From Halothece sp. PCC 7418 (GTDB lineage: Bacteria; Cyanobacteriota; Cyanobacteriia; Cyanobacteriales; Rubidibacteraceae), in assembly GCF_000317635.1 (NCBI RefSeq), contig NC_019779.1, positions 1,922,001 to 1,986,000 on the forward strand: a stretch of DNA of 64,000 nucleotides, in the 5' to 3' direction. The translations under genes and the position numbers were made by a program. Positions 36,124 to 44,305 of this stretch are shown in pieces. The notes beneath the pieces were generated by a model, which ran no database searches, was not told the DNA's origin, and saw nothing but the letters and a program-made list of their open reading frames with translations. Position 1 is the stretch's first letter, and every line of letters starts with the position of its first letter.

Positions 36124-37449
36124 ATGACGACGATTACTAATCCAAAGAAGCCTGTTGCGGTTAATCCATTGAAGCAGAGTCCGCCGTTGGGTGCTGCGTT
36201 AGCCTTTCTCGGTTTGAAAGGGATGGTTCCTCTCTTCCACGGTTCGCAGGGTTGTACGGCGTTTGCAAAAGTGATTTTAGTGCGCCATTTCCGAGAAGCG
36301 ATTCCAGTTGCTACCACGGCGATGAGTGAGGTTTCAACGATTTTAGGCGGTGAAGACAATATTGAACAGGCGATCTTGACCTTGGTGGAAAATGCAAAAC
36401 CTGATCTGTTGGGCTTATTTACCACGGGGTTAACGGAAACGCGAGGGGATGATATGCCCCACATTCTCAAATCAATTCGTCAGTCGCACCCCGAACTTGA
36501 TAATTTGCCGATTATTCTGGTCTCCACACCCGATTATAAGGGCGCGTTACAGGAAGGGTATGCAGCAGCAGTGCAGGCGATTGTATCCCAGGATTATGGC
36601 ACGCCAACGGAAACCTCTCAAGACCAAGTGACCATTTTGGCGGGATCATTCCTTAGCCCTGGGGATGTGGCGGAAATTAAAGAAATAGTAGAAGCATTTG
36701 GCTTAAAACCGTTAGTGATTCCTGATTTGTCGGAGTCGATGGATGGACATTTAGAAGATGATCATTATTATGCGAAAACCCCAGGCGGTACTTCTTTAGA
36801 AGAATTAAAACAGTTGGCGCGATCGCGCTTCACCATTGCCATTGGGGAAAGTATGCGTTCCTCAGCAGAAATCTTAAAACAAAAATTTGGAACAAATTAC
36901 ACAGTTTTTTCTCGTTTAAACGGTTTAAATGAAGTTGATCAGTTCATTTGGTTGCTTGCTCAAATGGCAACTGCTGAGGAGAGGGAAAATGGCACATTTC
37001 AACCCAAAATCCCACGAAAATATCAACGTCAGCGTCGTCAATTACAAGACGCAATTCTCGACAGCCATTTCTTCTTCGGTGGTCAAAAAGTAGCCCTCGC
37101 TTTAGAACCTGATTTACTTTATCAAACCAGTTGTTTACTATCGGAAATGGGGGCAAAAATTAACGCTGCTGTCACCACAACGGAATCTCCAATTCTGGAG
37201 CAATTACCGACTGATCGCGTTACAGTTGGCGATTTAGAAGACTTAGAAGATTTAGCAACGGATTCTGATTTAATGATTACGAATTCTCAAGGAAAAAGAG
37301 TTGCTGATAAGCTCAAAATTCCTCTTTATCGATTAGGCTATCCCATTTTTGATCGCTTAGGGAATGGCTCTCGTTGTTGCGTTGGCTATCGCGGAACGAT
37401 GCAAACTCTATTTGAAATTGGTAATCTTTTTATCGACAATATTCATTAG
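36124..37449 (+). CDS. nifN: Nitrogenase cofactor scaffold NifN
   Basis: 441 residues, partner of NifE. Family features are NPLKQSPPLGAALAFLGLKG at the N-terminus, LFHGSQGCTAFAKV with the conserved cysteine near 44, and TTGLTETRGDDMPHI near 98. The first P-cluster-type cysteine of NifK is absent, as is normal in NifN. An AAGGA Shine-Dalgarno sequence precedes the ATG. nifX follows after 19 bases. Confidence 0.95.
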   Translation: MTTITNPKKPVAVNPLKQSPPLGAALAFLGLKGMVPLFHGSQGCTAFAKVILVRHFREAIPVATTAMSEVSTILGGEDNIEQAILTLVENAKPDLLGLFTTGLTETRGDDMPHILKSIRQSHPELDNLPIILVSTPDYKGALQEGYAAAVQAIVSQDYGTPTETSQDQVTILAGSFLSPGDVAEIKEIVEAFGLKPLVIPDLSESMDGHLEDDHYYAKTPGGTSLEELKQLARSRFTIAIGESMRSSAEILKQKFGTNYTVFSRLNGLNEVDQFIWLLAQMATAEERENGTFQPKIPRKYQRQRRQLQDAILDSHFFFGGQKVALALEPDLLYQTSCLLSEMGAKINAAVTTTESPILEQLPTDRVTVGDLEDLEDLATDSDLMITNSQGKRVADKLKIPLYRLGYPIFDRLGNGSRCCVGYRGTMQTLFEIGNLFIDNIH

Positions 37450-37468
37450 AAGTTAGGAGGTTGGAAAC

Positions 37469-37861
37469 ATGAAAGTTGCATTTGCGACCCAAGATAATAT
37501 TCATATTAACGCTCATTTTGGTTGGGCGAAAAAGTTTGATATTTATGATGTTTCGGTGGAAGGGTATGACTTTTTGCAAACCATCGACTTTGGGGAAAAT
37601 CTGAAAGAAGATGGGAAAGAAGATAAGTTAATTCCGAAAATGAATGCTGTTGCTGATTGCGCGATCGTTTACGTTTCAGCAATTGGCGGGAGTGCTGCTT
37701 ATCGGTTATTACAAGCGGAAGTAACCCCGTTGAAAGTCGAAAATCAGCAAGAAGAAATTACCAATGTTCTCAATCGTCTTATTCAAACCTTAGGGAATCC
37801 ACCGCCGTGGTTGCGGAAAACCCTAAGACAGAAAGTAACCTTACCGAATTTCGATGAATAA
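37469..37861 (+). CDS. nifX: NifX, FeMo-co precursor-binding protein
   Basis: 130 residues of the NifX/NafY fold: MKVAFATQDNIHINAHFGWA, then FDIYDVSVEGYDF and CAIVYVSAIGGSAAYRLL. It binds and carries NifB-co or VK-cluster between NifB and NifEN. It has the AGGAGG Shine-Dalgarno sequence typical of this transcript. The DUF269 gene follows after 26 bases. Confidence 0.94.
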   Translation: MKVAFATQDNIHINAHFGWAKKFDIYDVSVEGYDFLQTIDFGENLKEDGKEDKLIPKMNAVADCAIVYVSAIGGSAAYRLLQAEVTPLKVENQQEEITNVLNRLIQTLGNPPPWLRKTLRQKVTLPNFDE

Positions 37862-37887
37862 GTTCTAACAATGAGGAAGTATCAACC

Positions 37888-38358
37888 ATGAATGCACCCA
37901 CAGAAGCCCCCGAATCAGATTTAATTGCTGAAAATCCTTTTCTACAAGAGTTAGTGCAACAAGTTCGCGCTCAAGATCAGTATGGCGTTTATCGTAGCTG
38001 GAAAGATGAATTAGTAATTGCTAAATTTGTTGTTAGTAAGGAAAAGAAAAAACAAATCCCCCTCGATGCTGATGTGGATTTGGCAACGCAATTAAGAATT
38101 CTTTATTTCCATCGCGCGATCGCGGCGCGAGTTGAAAAACAAACGGGAAACCTCTGTCAAGTTGCTATTGATTTATCTCATGAAGGCTTTGGCTGGGCAA
38201 TCGTTTGGACAGGACGTTTAATTGTGGTTTCTCGCACGTTACGAGATGCTCACCATTTTGGCTATCCTTCCTTTAAAAAATTAGCAGCCCAAGGTGAGCG
38301 TTTTGTGGACTCAGGAATTAAAGCCATTGAACAATTTCCAGAAGCTGCTAATGCTTAA
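37888..38358 (+). CDS. NifX-associated nitrogen fixation protein (DUF269)
   Basis: 156 residues. The family is defined by its position after nifX and by segments such as NPFLQELVQQVRAQDQYG and FGWAIVWTGRLIVVSRTLRD. Its biochemical function is not settled. It is followed by a short repeat-containing spacer before the DUF683 gene. Assignment is secure, role inferred from context only. Confidence 0.92.
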   Translation: MNAPTEAPESDLIAENPFLQELVQQVRAQDQYGVYRSWKDELVIAKFVVSKEKKKQIPLDADVDLATQLRILYFHRAIAARVEKQTGNLCQVAIDLSHEGFGWAIVWTGRLIVVSRTLRDAHHFGYPSFKKLAAQGERFVDSGIKAIEQFPEAANA

Positions 38359-38417
38359 TTCCTCTAGGTTTTTCCGGTAAACGAATGACGAAGGACTAAA
38401 GACAAAGGACAAATCAA

Positions 38418-38651
38418 ATGATTCAATTTGTTACCCCCAAACCAACCCCAGAAGATGTTGCTGATTTGAAGAAAAGAGTGAAACGTTTAACCAGTAAAGC
38501 AGGTCAAATGAAGATGGATCTCCATGATCTTGCAGAAGGTTTACCCACTGATTACGAAAAACTCATCGACGAAGCAACCAAAACCTACGAAATCTATAAA
38601 GAGTTAGCGGAACTGAAACAACAACTGAAAACTTGGGAGGAACAATTATAA
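38418..38651 (+). CDS. CCE_0567-type small metalloprotein (DUF683)
   Basis: 77 residues forming two long helices: PEDVADLKKRVKRLTSKAG and ATKTYEIYKELAELKQQL. The named homologue is a Cyanothece nif-cluster protein reported to bind metal. AAAGGAC repeats before the ATG provide the Shine-Dalgarno sequence. Its stop codon overlaps the nifW ATG by one base (TAATG), implying coupled translation. Confidence 0.9.
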   Translation: MIQFVTPKPTPEDVADLKKRVKRLTSKAGQMKMDLHDLAEGLPTDYEKLIDEATKTYEIYKELAELKQQLKTWEEQL

Positions 38652-38995
38652 TGACCTTTTCTGATAGCAAACCGAAAACCTTAGCTGCTTTTAAAAGTCT
38701 GACGACCGCAGAAGAGTATTTACAGTTTTTTGAGATTGACTATGATCAGCAATTTGTTAACGTCAATCGTCTCCATATTCTCAAACAATTTTCTCTCTTA
38801 CTGCAAGAAGTCGATGAAGCATTTCCTGATGTCAGTGAAGCGGAAAGACTAGAGAAATATCGGATGGCGTTAGAAGAAGCCTATCAAGTGTTTCTCACCT
38901 CTAGTCCTCTAGAAACTAAACTATTTCAGGTGTTTCAAAACAAGCCAAAAAACTTTGTTTCTCTCGATGACCTCACCGCAACAGCAGAAGAATGA
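38651..38995 (+). CDS. nifW: Nitrogenase-stabilizing/protective protein NifW
   Basis: 114 residues from the ATG overlapping the previous stop; a longer frame from 38633 lies inside the DUF683 gene. Helical protein with KSLTTAEEYLQFFEIDYDQQ and NRLHILKQFSL, typical of NifW, which binds the MoFe protein and is linked to oxygen protection. Its TGA overlaps the hesA start region (ATGATG). Confidence 0.92.
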   Translation: MTFSDSKPKTLAAFKSLTTAEEYLQFFEIDYDQQFVNVNRLHILKQFSLLLQEVDEAFPDVSEAERLEKYRMALEEAYQVFLTSSPLETKLFQVFQNKPKNFVSLDDLTATAEE

Positions 38996-39777
38996 TGTTA
39001 ACCCCAAAAGAACGAGAACGTTACAGCCGACAAATGCAGCTTCCTGAGTTAGGGGAAGCGGGACAAAATGCCCTGAAAAATAGCACTGCCCTGGTTTCTG
39101 GGGTCGGGGGGTTAGGGGGAACCGTTGCCCTGTATTTGGCGGTGGCGGGAATCGGTAAATTAATTTTGGTGCGCGGTGGAAATCTGCGCCTCGATGACAT
39201 GAACCGTCAGATTTTAATGACGGATGACTGGGTGGGTCAAACGCGAGTGACGAAAGCACAGGAAACGTTGAATCAAATTAATCCTGATGTGGAAGTCAGC
39301 GCGATCGCGCAGTACATTACCGCAGAAAATGTTGATTCTTTAGTCCCTAGTGCCGATATTGCCCTTAGTTGCGCCCACAACTTCCCAGAACGAGATTTAC
39401 TCAATCAGGCTTGTGTGCAGTGGGAAACCCCCATGGTGGAAGCAGCAATGAACAGCATGGAAGCCTATCTCACCACGATTATTCCCGGTGAAACCCCTTG
39501 TCTGTCTTGTCTGTTCCCCGAAAAACCCGATTGGGATCGTCGCGCGTTTGGCGTTCTCGGTGCAGTTTCAGGAACACTCGCCTGTTTAGCTGCATTAGAA
39601 GCGATTAAGGTCATCACAGGACTGGGTAAACCCTTATCTGGCTATTTACTGAACATGGATTTAGCCAACAGTGAGTTCAAAAAACTTCACCTCTACAAAG
39701 ATCCCCATTGTCCTGTCTGTGGTTCAAGCGTAACTAATCAAAGCACTTCACCTATTCCCGATCTTGCAACGATATGA
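38992..39777 (+). CDS. hesA: HesA/MoeB/ThiF family protein
   Basis: 261 residues. An E1-like adenylyltransferase fold with the nucleotide-binding GVGGLGGTVALYLAVAG near 37, the DDMNRQILMTDDWVGQ segment, and two CxxC zinc pairs (PCLSCLFP near 163 and CPVCGSS near 243). In cyanobacterial nif clusters HesA is thought to assist molybdenum or Fe-S cofactor supply; the mechanism is not proven. The start is at one of two adjacent ATGs, overlapping nifW. Confidence 0.9.
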   Translation: MMLTPKERERYSRQMQLPELGEAGQNALKNSTALVSGVGGLGGTVALYLAVAGIGKLILVRGGNLRLDDMNRQILMTDDWVGQTRVTKAQETLNQINPDVEVSAIAQYITAENVDSLVPSADIALSCAHNFPERDLLNQACVQWETPMVEAAMNSMEAYLTTIIPGETPCLSCLFPEKPDWDRRAFGVLGAVSGTLACLAALEAIKVITGLGKPLSGYLLNMDLANSEFKKLHLYKDPHCPVCGSSVTNQSTSPIPDLATI

Positions 39778-39884
39778 AAGACCAAAATACGTCCTGTCAA
39801 TTATCCTCGATTCGCCCCCCTTAGAGTTTAACGGTAACTCAAACCAACAAAGAACCAATAACCAAGAACAAAGAACGAAAGATC

Positions 39885-40253
39885 ATGACTGTTTACTTAA
39901 CCGAAAAAGCAGCTTTCAAACTCAGAACACTTCTCCGCCAAAACAACGGCGATCGCGTTCCCGATCGAGGGATTCGAGTTGCTGCTATTCACGGCGGGTG
40001 TAACGGCTTTGAATATGCCATGAATATCGTCGATCGCGCTGAAACCGATGATATTGCTGATCAACAATATGACATCAATATCTATCTCGATCGCCCTAGC
40101 GCCCCCTACTTAGATGGGGTTGTTATCGATTTTATCGAAGGCTTAATCGAAAGCGGTTTTAAGTTTGAAAACCCCAACGCAACCGAGGCTTGTAGCTGTG
40201 GCAAATCTTTCTCGGTCGCCAACTGCAATCCCACGGCTGTCCCTTGCAGCTAA
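39885..40253 (+). CDS. hesB: HesB-type iron-sulfur assembly accessory protein
   Basis: 122 residues of the A-type carrier family: VYLTEKAAFKLRTLLRQ at the start, IHGGCNGFEYAMNI with the first conserved cysteine near 42, and ACSCGKSFSV with the C-terminal CxC near 105. It delivers Fe-S clusters during nitrogenase maturation. A spacer of CAAGAAC/AAAGAAC repeats precedes it. fdxH follows after 30 bases. Confidence 0.93.
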   Translation: MTVYLTEKAAFKLRTLLRQNNGDRVPDRGIRVAAIHGGCNGFEYAMNIVDRAETDDIADQQYDINIYLDRPSAPYLDGVVIDFIEGLIESGFKFENPNATEACSCGKSFSVANCNPTAVPCS

Positions 40254-40598
<345 letters not shown>

Positions 40599-40639
40599 TT
40601 TTGTCCATTGAATAATCAATATCGGGGTTAACAGCAGTT

Positions 40640-40755
40640 ATAGCAATCCTAAATCAGTTGTACCCCCCAGCAATCCCCCTTTAATTCCCCCTTAGTAAGG
40701 GGGTGGGGGGATCGTAATGTTGAGCTAGTTTTTACAAATGAGATCATATTGCTAC
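40640..40755. mobile_element. MITE family B, copy 1
   Basis: About 116 bp. The left end TAGCAATCCTAAATCAGTTG and the reverse complement of the right end TAGCAATATGATCTCATTTG form imperfect terminal repeats. The core CCCCCTTAGTAAGGGGG resembles that of MITE family A. A second copy, inverted, lies at 44191-44305. It overlaps the first codons of the TauE/SafE reading frame. Confidence 0.7.
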
Positions 40756-41577
40756 AGCCCCGATTGTTACAGAAGCCACCATGATCAAAACTACTTTCGC
40801 TTGGAAAAATCTTCTCCCTTTTTTTGGGGAAGTTTAGTCGGAGTAATGGGTGGATTAATTGGTTTGGGAGGGGCAGAATTTCGATTACCAATTTTGATCC
40901 AAATTTTTAGATATCGTACCTTACAAGCGATTATCCTCAATTTAGTGGTTAGCTTGGTTACTGTTATTTTCTCATTATTATTCCGTAGTGAAACCATTAG
41001 TTGGAACTTGTTATTCGCTAACTCACCTATTATCATCAACATCCTAGCTGGTTCGTTGATTGGATCTTATATTGGAGTTAACTCTGCAACTCGAATTAAC
41101 GAAAAACAGTTAAATAAAATTGTTGTTATCTTCCTGATTTTTATTAGTTTTATTTTAATTGGACATGAGCTAATTTTTAATCTGGATACGTGGGAAATTG
41201 CGAACTACTTTCAAATCATCGCAGCCTTGGTTGCTGGTGTCGTAATTGGAATTTTCAGCAGTTTGCTAGGTGTTGCCGGAGGAGAACTCATTATTCCCAC
41301 AATTATTCTGATTTTTGCGGTTGATATTAAACTCGCAGGGAGTTTAAGTCTTGCCATTAGTGTTCCCACCATTTTAATGGGTTTATTTAAGTATCATCGC
41401 CAACATAAACTACGAGAGATTAAATCAGAATCAGGCTTTCTTTTGATGATGGGGATGGGATCAATAGTTGGTGCATTGATTGGCAGTTACCTGTTGCAAT
41501 ATTTTGCTAGTTCTATTCTTTATTGGATTTTGGGCATCATTTTGTTAATCTCTGCCTTTAAACTAGCCAAGCATTAA
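40738..41577 (+). CDS. Sulfite exporter TauE/SafE family permease
   Basis: 279 residues in the longest frame, with about eight membrane segments. The family repeats are GSLVGVMGGLIGLGGAEFRL (about 31-50) and GIFSSLLGVAGGELIIP (about 178-194). The first six codons lie within MITE B, so the true start may be the TTG at 40801 (about 258 residues). The family moves sulfur-containing anions. Being next to molybdate genes, it could handle sulfate or a related oxyanion, but this is inference. The AT-rich codon use differs slightly from its neighbours. Confidence 0.83.
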   Translation: MRSYCYSPDCYRSHHDQNYFRLEKSSPFFWGSLVGVMGGLIGLGGAEFRLPILIQIFRYRTLQAIILNLVVSLVTVIFSLLFRSETISWNLLFANSPIIINILAGSLIGSYIGVNSATRINEKQLNKIVVIFLIFISFILIGHELIFNLDTWEIANYFQIIAALVAGVVIGIFSSLLGVAGGELIIPTIILIFAVDIKLAGSLSLAISVPTILMGLFKYHRQHKLREIKSESGFLLMMGMGSIVGALIGSYLLQYFASSILYWILGIILLISAFKLAKH

Positions 41578-41589
41578 CTAATCAACTTG

Positions 41590-41707
41590 TTATATGAAAT
41601 ACAAAAAAGCCTGCTACATACCGATCCCCCCAACCCCCCTTACTAAGGGGGGCTAGGGGGGATTTTTAAACCAGTCTTATGTAGCAACTATTGGAGTATT
41701 CCTTATT
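41590..41707. mobile_element. MITE family A, copy 2
   Basis: Shares nearly the whole sequence of the copy at 1090-1207: ends TATGAAATAC...TGCTACATA and ATGTAGCAAC...GTATTCCTTA, with a C-run/G-run core. It lies in the spacer between the TauE and mop genes and interrupts no recognisable gene. Confidence 0.8.
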
Positions 41708-41799
41708 ATTTTCTGAAACCTCCCCAAAAAGTATTACTAAATACAGATACATCCTTTATCATTGGAATACTTTAAATAATGACAAAGGACTATTAGGAG

Positions 41800-42009
41800 T
41801 TACTCAACCGCGATCGCGACATCCGTTGATTTAATTAAAGCATACGCTTCTTTTCCTTCTGCTAATTGTAAGCGTTCTGCTGAAGACTTTGTAATTACAG
41901 AAACCACCTCAACTCCAGGTGCAATTTCTATGGTGATTTCAGCATTGACTGCCCCCAAATTAACGTTTTTGACAGTTCCCTTGAAGCGATTACGACTACT
42001 TAATTCCAT
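41800..42009 (-). CDS. mop: Molybdenum-pterin/molybdate-binding protein Mop (TOBE domain)
   Basis: 69 residues from MELSSRNRFKGTVKNVN (a second ATG lies one codon earlier). It is one TOBE domain: GAVNAEITIEIAPGVEVVSV and SAERLQLAEGKEAYALIKST. Such molbindins store or buffer molybdate in oligomers. It is divergent from modA across an 87-base spacer with a TATACAAT-like element. Its link to molybdate uptake is clear from context. Confidence 0.9.
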   Translation of the reverse strand: MELSSRNRFKGTVKNVNLGAVNAEITIEIAPGVEVVSVITKSSAERLQLAEGKEAYALIKSTDVAIAVE

Positions 42010-42096
42010 CATTCACTCCTCATAATTCAATCGGTTTTAACTAAACTTATTATACAATAAATCCTCAAAAGCGAGTTAATTCAATTGGAGAAAAAT

Positions 42097-42930
42097 ATGA
42101 AACTAAGCCGAATAAATAACATTTTCACCTTTGCAGTGTTGTCATCTCTGTTACTAATAGGATGTCAACAGCCAGAAACTTTTCAGCCTGAAGAATCAAC
42201 ATCGGAAACACCAGCAGGAGTAACTGAATTAACCGTATCCGCAGCAGCCAGTCTGCAAGATGTGATGAAGGCGATCAAACCTATTTATGAACAAGCCTAT
42301 CCCGACCGAGAAATTGTTTATAATTTTGCCTCTTCGGGTTCGCTACAACGCCAAATCGAACAAGGCGCACCCGTTGATGTTTTTATATCGGCTGCGGTTG
42401 ACAAAATGGACACCTTAGAAGAGAAAGATTTAATCCTCACTGAAACCCGACGCGATCTCTTAAAAAACCAAATGGTTTTAGTGACTCAAGAAGGAACAAA
42501 AGCGAATCTCAATATTAGTGATTTTCAGGACTTAAATACAAATAAAGTTAATTTAATTGCACTAGGAGAACCCGAAAGTGTTCCTGCGGGAAGATACGCC
42601 CAAGAGGTGTTAGTTTCTTTTAATATTGCCGATAAAGTAAATGAAAAAGCAGTCTATGGAAAAGATGTCCGCCAAGTCTTAAATTATGTCGCAACAGGTA
42701 ACGTCGAAGCTGGAATTGTTTATCGCACCGATGCCCAAGTTTCTGATAATGTAGAAATTATCGCCACTGCGCCAGAAGAGACTCATTCCCCAGTCATTTA
42801 TCCGGTGGCTATCATTGAAGATAGCGACACGCCAGAAATCGGCAAGGAATTAATCGAATTTTTAACCACAGAAGAAGCCCAAGCCGTCTTTGAAGACTAT
42901 GGGTTTGTTCCAGTGACCAATAATCAGTAA
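42097..42930 (+). CDS. modA: Molybdate ABC transporter substrate-binding lipoprotein
   Basis: 277 residues from MKLSRINNIFTF; a TTG 12 bases upstream is possible but the TTGGAG there is a good Shine-Dalgarno sequence. Lipobox LLIGC with Cys23. The mature protein matches ModA: LTVSAAASLQDVMKAI, FNFASSGSLQRQIEQGAPVD-type oxyanion-site residues, and GEPESVPAGRYAQEVL. It captures molybdate in the periplasm. It is separated from modBC by a toxin-antitoxin pair and a methyltransferase. Confidence 0.94.
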   Translation: MKLSRINNIFTFAVLSSLLLIGCQQPETFQPEESTSETPAGVTELTVSAAASLQDVMKAIKPIYEQAYPDREIVYNFASSGSLQRQIEQGAPVDVFISAAVDKMDTLEEKDLILTETRRDLLKNQMVLVTQEGTKANLNISDFQDLNTNKVNLIALGEPESVPAGRYAQEVLVSFNIADKVNEKAVYGKDVRQVLNYVATGNVEAGIVYRTDAQVSDNVEIIATAPEETHSPVIYPVAIIEDSDTPEIGKELIEFLTTEEAQAVFEDYGFVPVTNNQ

Positions 42931-42968
42931 TCAATTTTTCCAAAACCTAATCGAATCTTTAATTGTAA

Positions 42969-43226
42969 TCAATGATTTTGATTCAATTCTTCTCTAACGA
43001 CTCTCCGTAAAGTTTCTTCCAACGATTCGCGGTTTTCTTCAATATATTGCCGTAATGCTTCATTCATCAATGCTTGATAGTCCCCACCTCCTGAAAGATG
43101 GACTGAGCGCCGAAACCAATCCAAAATATCATTGTCAATAGAAATAGTGATGCGAGTTTGTCTTGATGGGGTTGGGTCGATTGCCCCTCGTTTTCCTTGA
43201 CTAAAATCATATTCTGCTTCCATCAT
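42969..43226 (-). CDS. brnA: BrnA-type antitoxin (ribbon-helix-helix)
   Basis: 85 residues. The RHH core is RQTRITISIDNDILDWFRR, followed by YQALMNEALRQYIEEN, as in BrnA. It neutralises BrnT and represses the pair. Its ATG overlaps the BrnT stop codon (TAATG). Two adjacent ATGs are possible starts after a GGAGGG Shine-Dalgarno sequence. Inserted between modA and modBC on the opposite strand. Confidence 0.85.
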   Translation of the reverse strand: MMEAEYDFSQGKRGAIDPTPSRQTRITISIDNDILDWFRRSVHLSGGGDYQALMNEALRQYIEENRESLEETLRRVVREELNQNH

Positions 43227-43492
43227 TATCCCTCCTGATATTGCTGTTGTTCTTTCCGAGTTGCTTTCCGCGCTGAAATGAGACGAATTTCATCACCACG
43301 CACAGTATAAACAACGACCAAAACTCTTCCTAAAGCATCTATCCCAATGGTGACATATCGTTCTTCCTCAAATCGTTCATCAAAAATTGTAATTGCTAAA
43401 TCATCTTTAAAAATGGATACTGCATCAGCAAAATCAATACCATGTTTTCTTAGGTTACCAGTTGCCTTGTTATTGTCCCATTGATATTTCAT
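43226..43492 (-). CDS. brnT: BrnT-type toxin (ribonuclease)
   Basis: 88 residues from MKYQWDNNKATGNLRKHGID; the frame extends 42 codons upstream without similarity. The BrnT family features are WDNNKATGNLRKHGIDFADA, DERFEEERYVTIG and VVYTVRGDEIRLISARKAT. BrnT is a RelE-like ribonuclease that halts growth. It forms an operon with brnA in the usual toxin-first order. It is complete, so the pair may be functional. Confidence 0.87.
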   Translation of the reverse strand: MKYQWDNNKATGNLRKHGIDFADAVSIFKDDLAITIFDERFEEERYVTIGIDALGRVLVVVYTVRGDEIRLISARKATRKEQQQYQEG

Positions 43493-43604
43493 TTCAATTG
43501 GAAAGTGTACATTACTGGTAGATTTTAATCGGTCTAAGTAGAAGCGCGATCGCGCCATTGAGTAACGAGTTGCTGATGGATAACTAATAACATCCCCAAT
43601 CACT

Positions 43605-44189
43605 ATGACTAAAACCAAACGAGACTGGAAAAATTACTACAAAGCCATTGAAGATCGCCCACCGCGAAAAACAATTTTAACCGCCCTTGCTAACTTTGAA
43701 AAGCCTGGATTCGCGATCGATCTCGGCTGTGGAACTGGGAGAGATACCGTCCCGATTTTAGAACAAGGTTGGCAGGTTTTAGCTATTGATAAAGAAGCTG
43801 AAGCCATTGCCAAATTACAAGCAAAATTTGCCGATCATCCCCAACTAACCACTCAAGTTTCTACATTTGAAGCGTTAGAAATTGAGCAGTCCGTTGACTT
43901 AATTAATGCCAGTTTTTGCTTACCGTTTTGTACAGCAGAAGCCTTCCCCAGAGTTTGGGATCATCTTTTTGAATCTTTAAGCAGGGGCGGTCGATTTTGT
44001 GGACATTTATTCGGCGATCGCGATTCGTGGAAAGAGGGCGGTTTAATTCATTGTCAGACTCGTTCTCAAGTGGAAACCTTACTCAACCGTTACAATATTG
44101 AACTTCTAGAAGAAGAAGAACATCCTGGAAAAACCCCCTTGGGAGAAGACCGCTACTGGCACATTTTTCACATTGTGGCGAAGAAATAA
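43605..44189 (+). CDS. Class I SAM-dependent methyltransferase (TehB-like)
   Basis: 194 residues. The SAM-binding motif I is FAIDLGCGTGRDTVPIL near 37, and motif II-type residues are in VLAIDKEAEAIAKL. The C-terminus has HCQTRSQVETLL and RYWHIFHIV. Similar cyanobacterial proteins are annotated as tellurite-resistance-like, but the substrate is unknown. It overlaps the upstream reach of the BrnT frame and lies immediately before MITE B copy 2. Confidence 0.8.
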   Translation: MTKTKRDWKNYYKAIEDRPPRKTILTALANFEKPGFAIDLGCGTGRDTVPILEQGWQVLAIDKEAEAIAKLQAKFADHPQLTTQVSTFEALEIEQSVDLINASFCLPFCTAEAFPRVWDHLFESLSRGGRFCGHLFGDRDSWKEGGLIHCQTRSQVETLLNRYNIELLEEEEHPGKTPLGEDRYWHIFHIVAKK

Positions 44190-44190
44190 A

Positions 44191-44305
44191 AATATAGTTT
44201 GGATTTGTAAAAAATAACTTACGATTCCCCCTATCCCCCCTTACTAAGGGGGGAATTAGAGGGGGGATAAAATGCAGGAATTGAGAACTGATTTAGGATT
44301 GCTAT
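44191..44305 (-). mobile_element. MITE family B, copy 2, abutting the modBC start codon
   Basis: On the minus strand it begins TAGCAATCCTAAATCAGTTC, has a CCCCCCTTAGTAAGGGGGG core and ends TTTTTTACAAATCCAAACTA, matching copy 1 at 40640. The TAGCAAT terminus ends directly before the ATG of modBC (44306), so the leader of modBC consists of the element. Confidence 0.7.

Noticed and set aside
36124-36300. Loss of a P-cluster-type cysteine in NifN
   Set aside because: NifN normally lacks this residue (NPLKQ...PLGAALAF), so it is not a defect.
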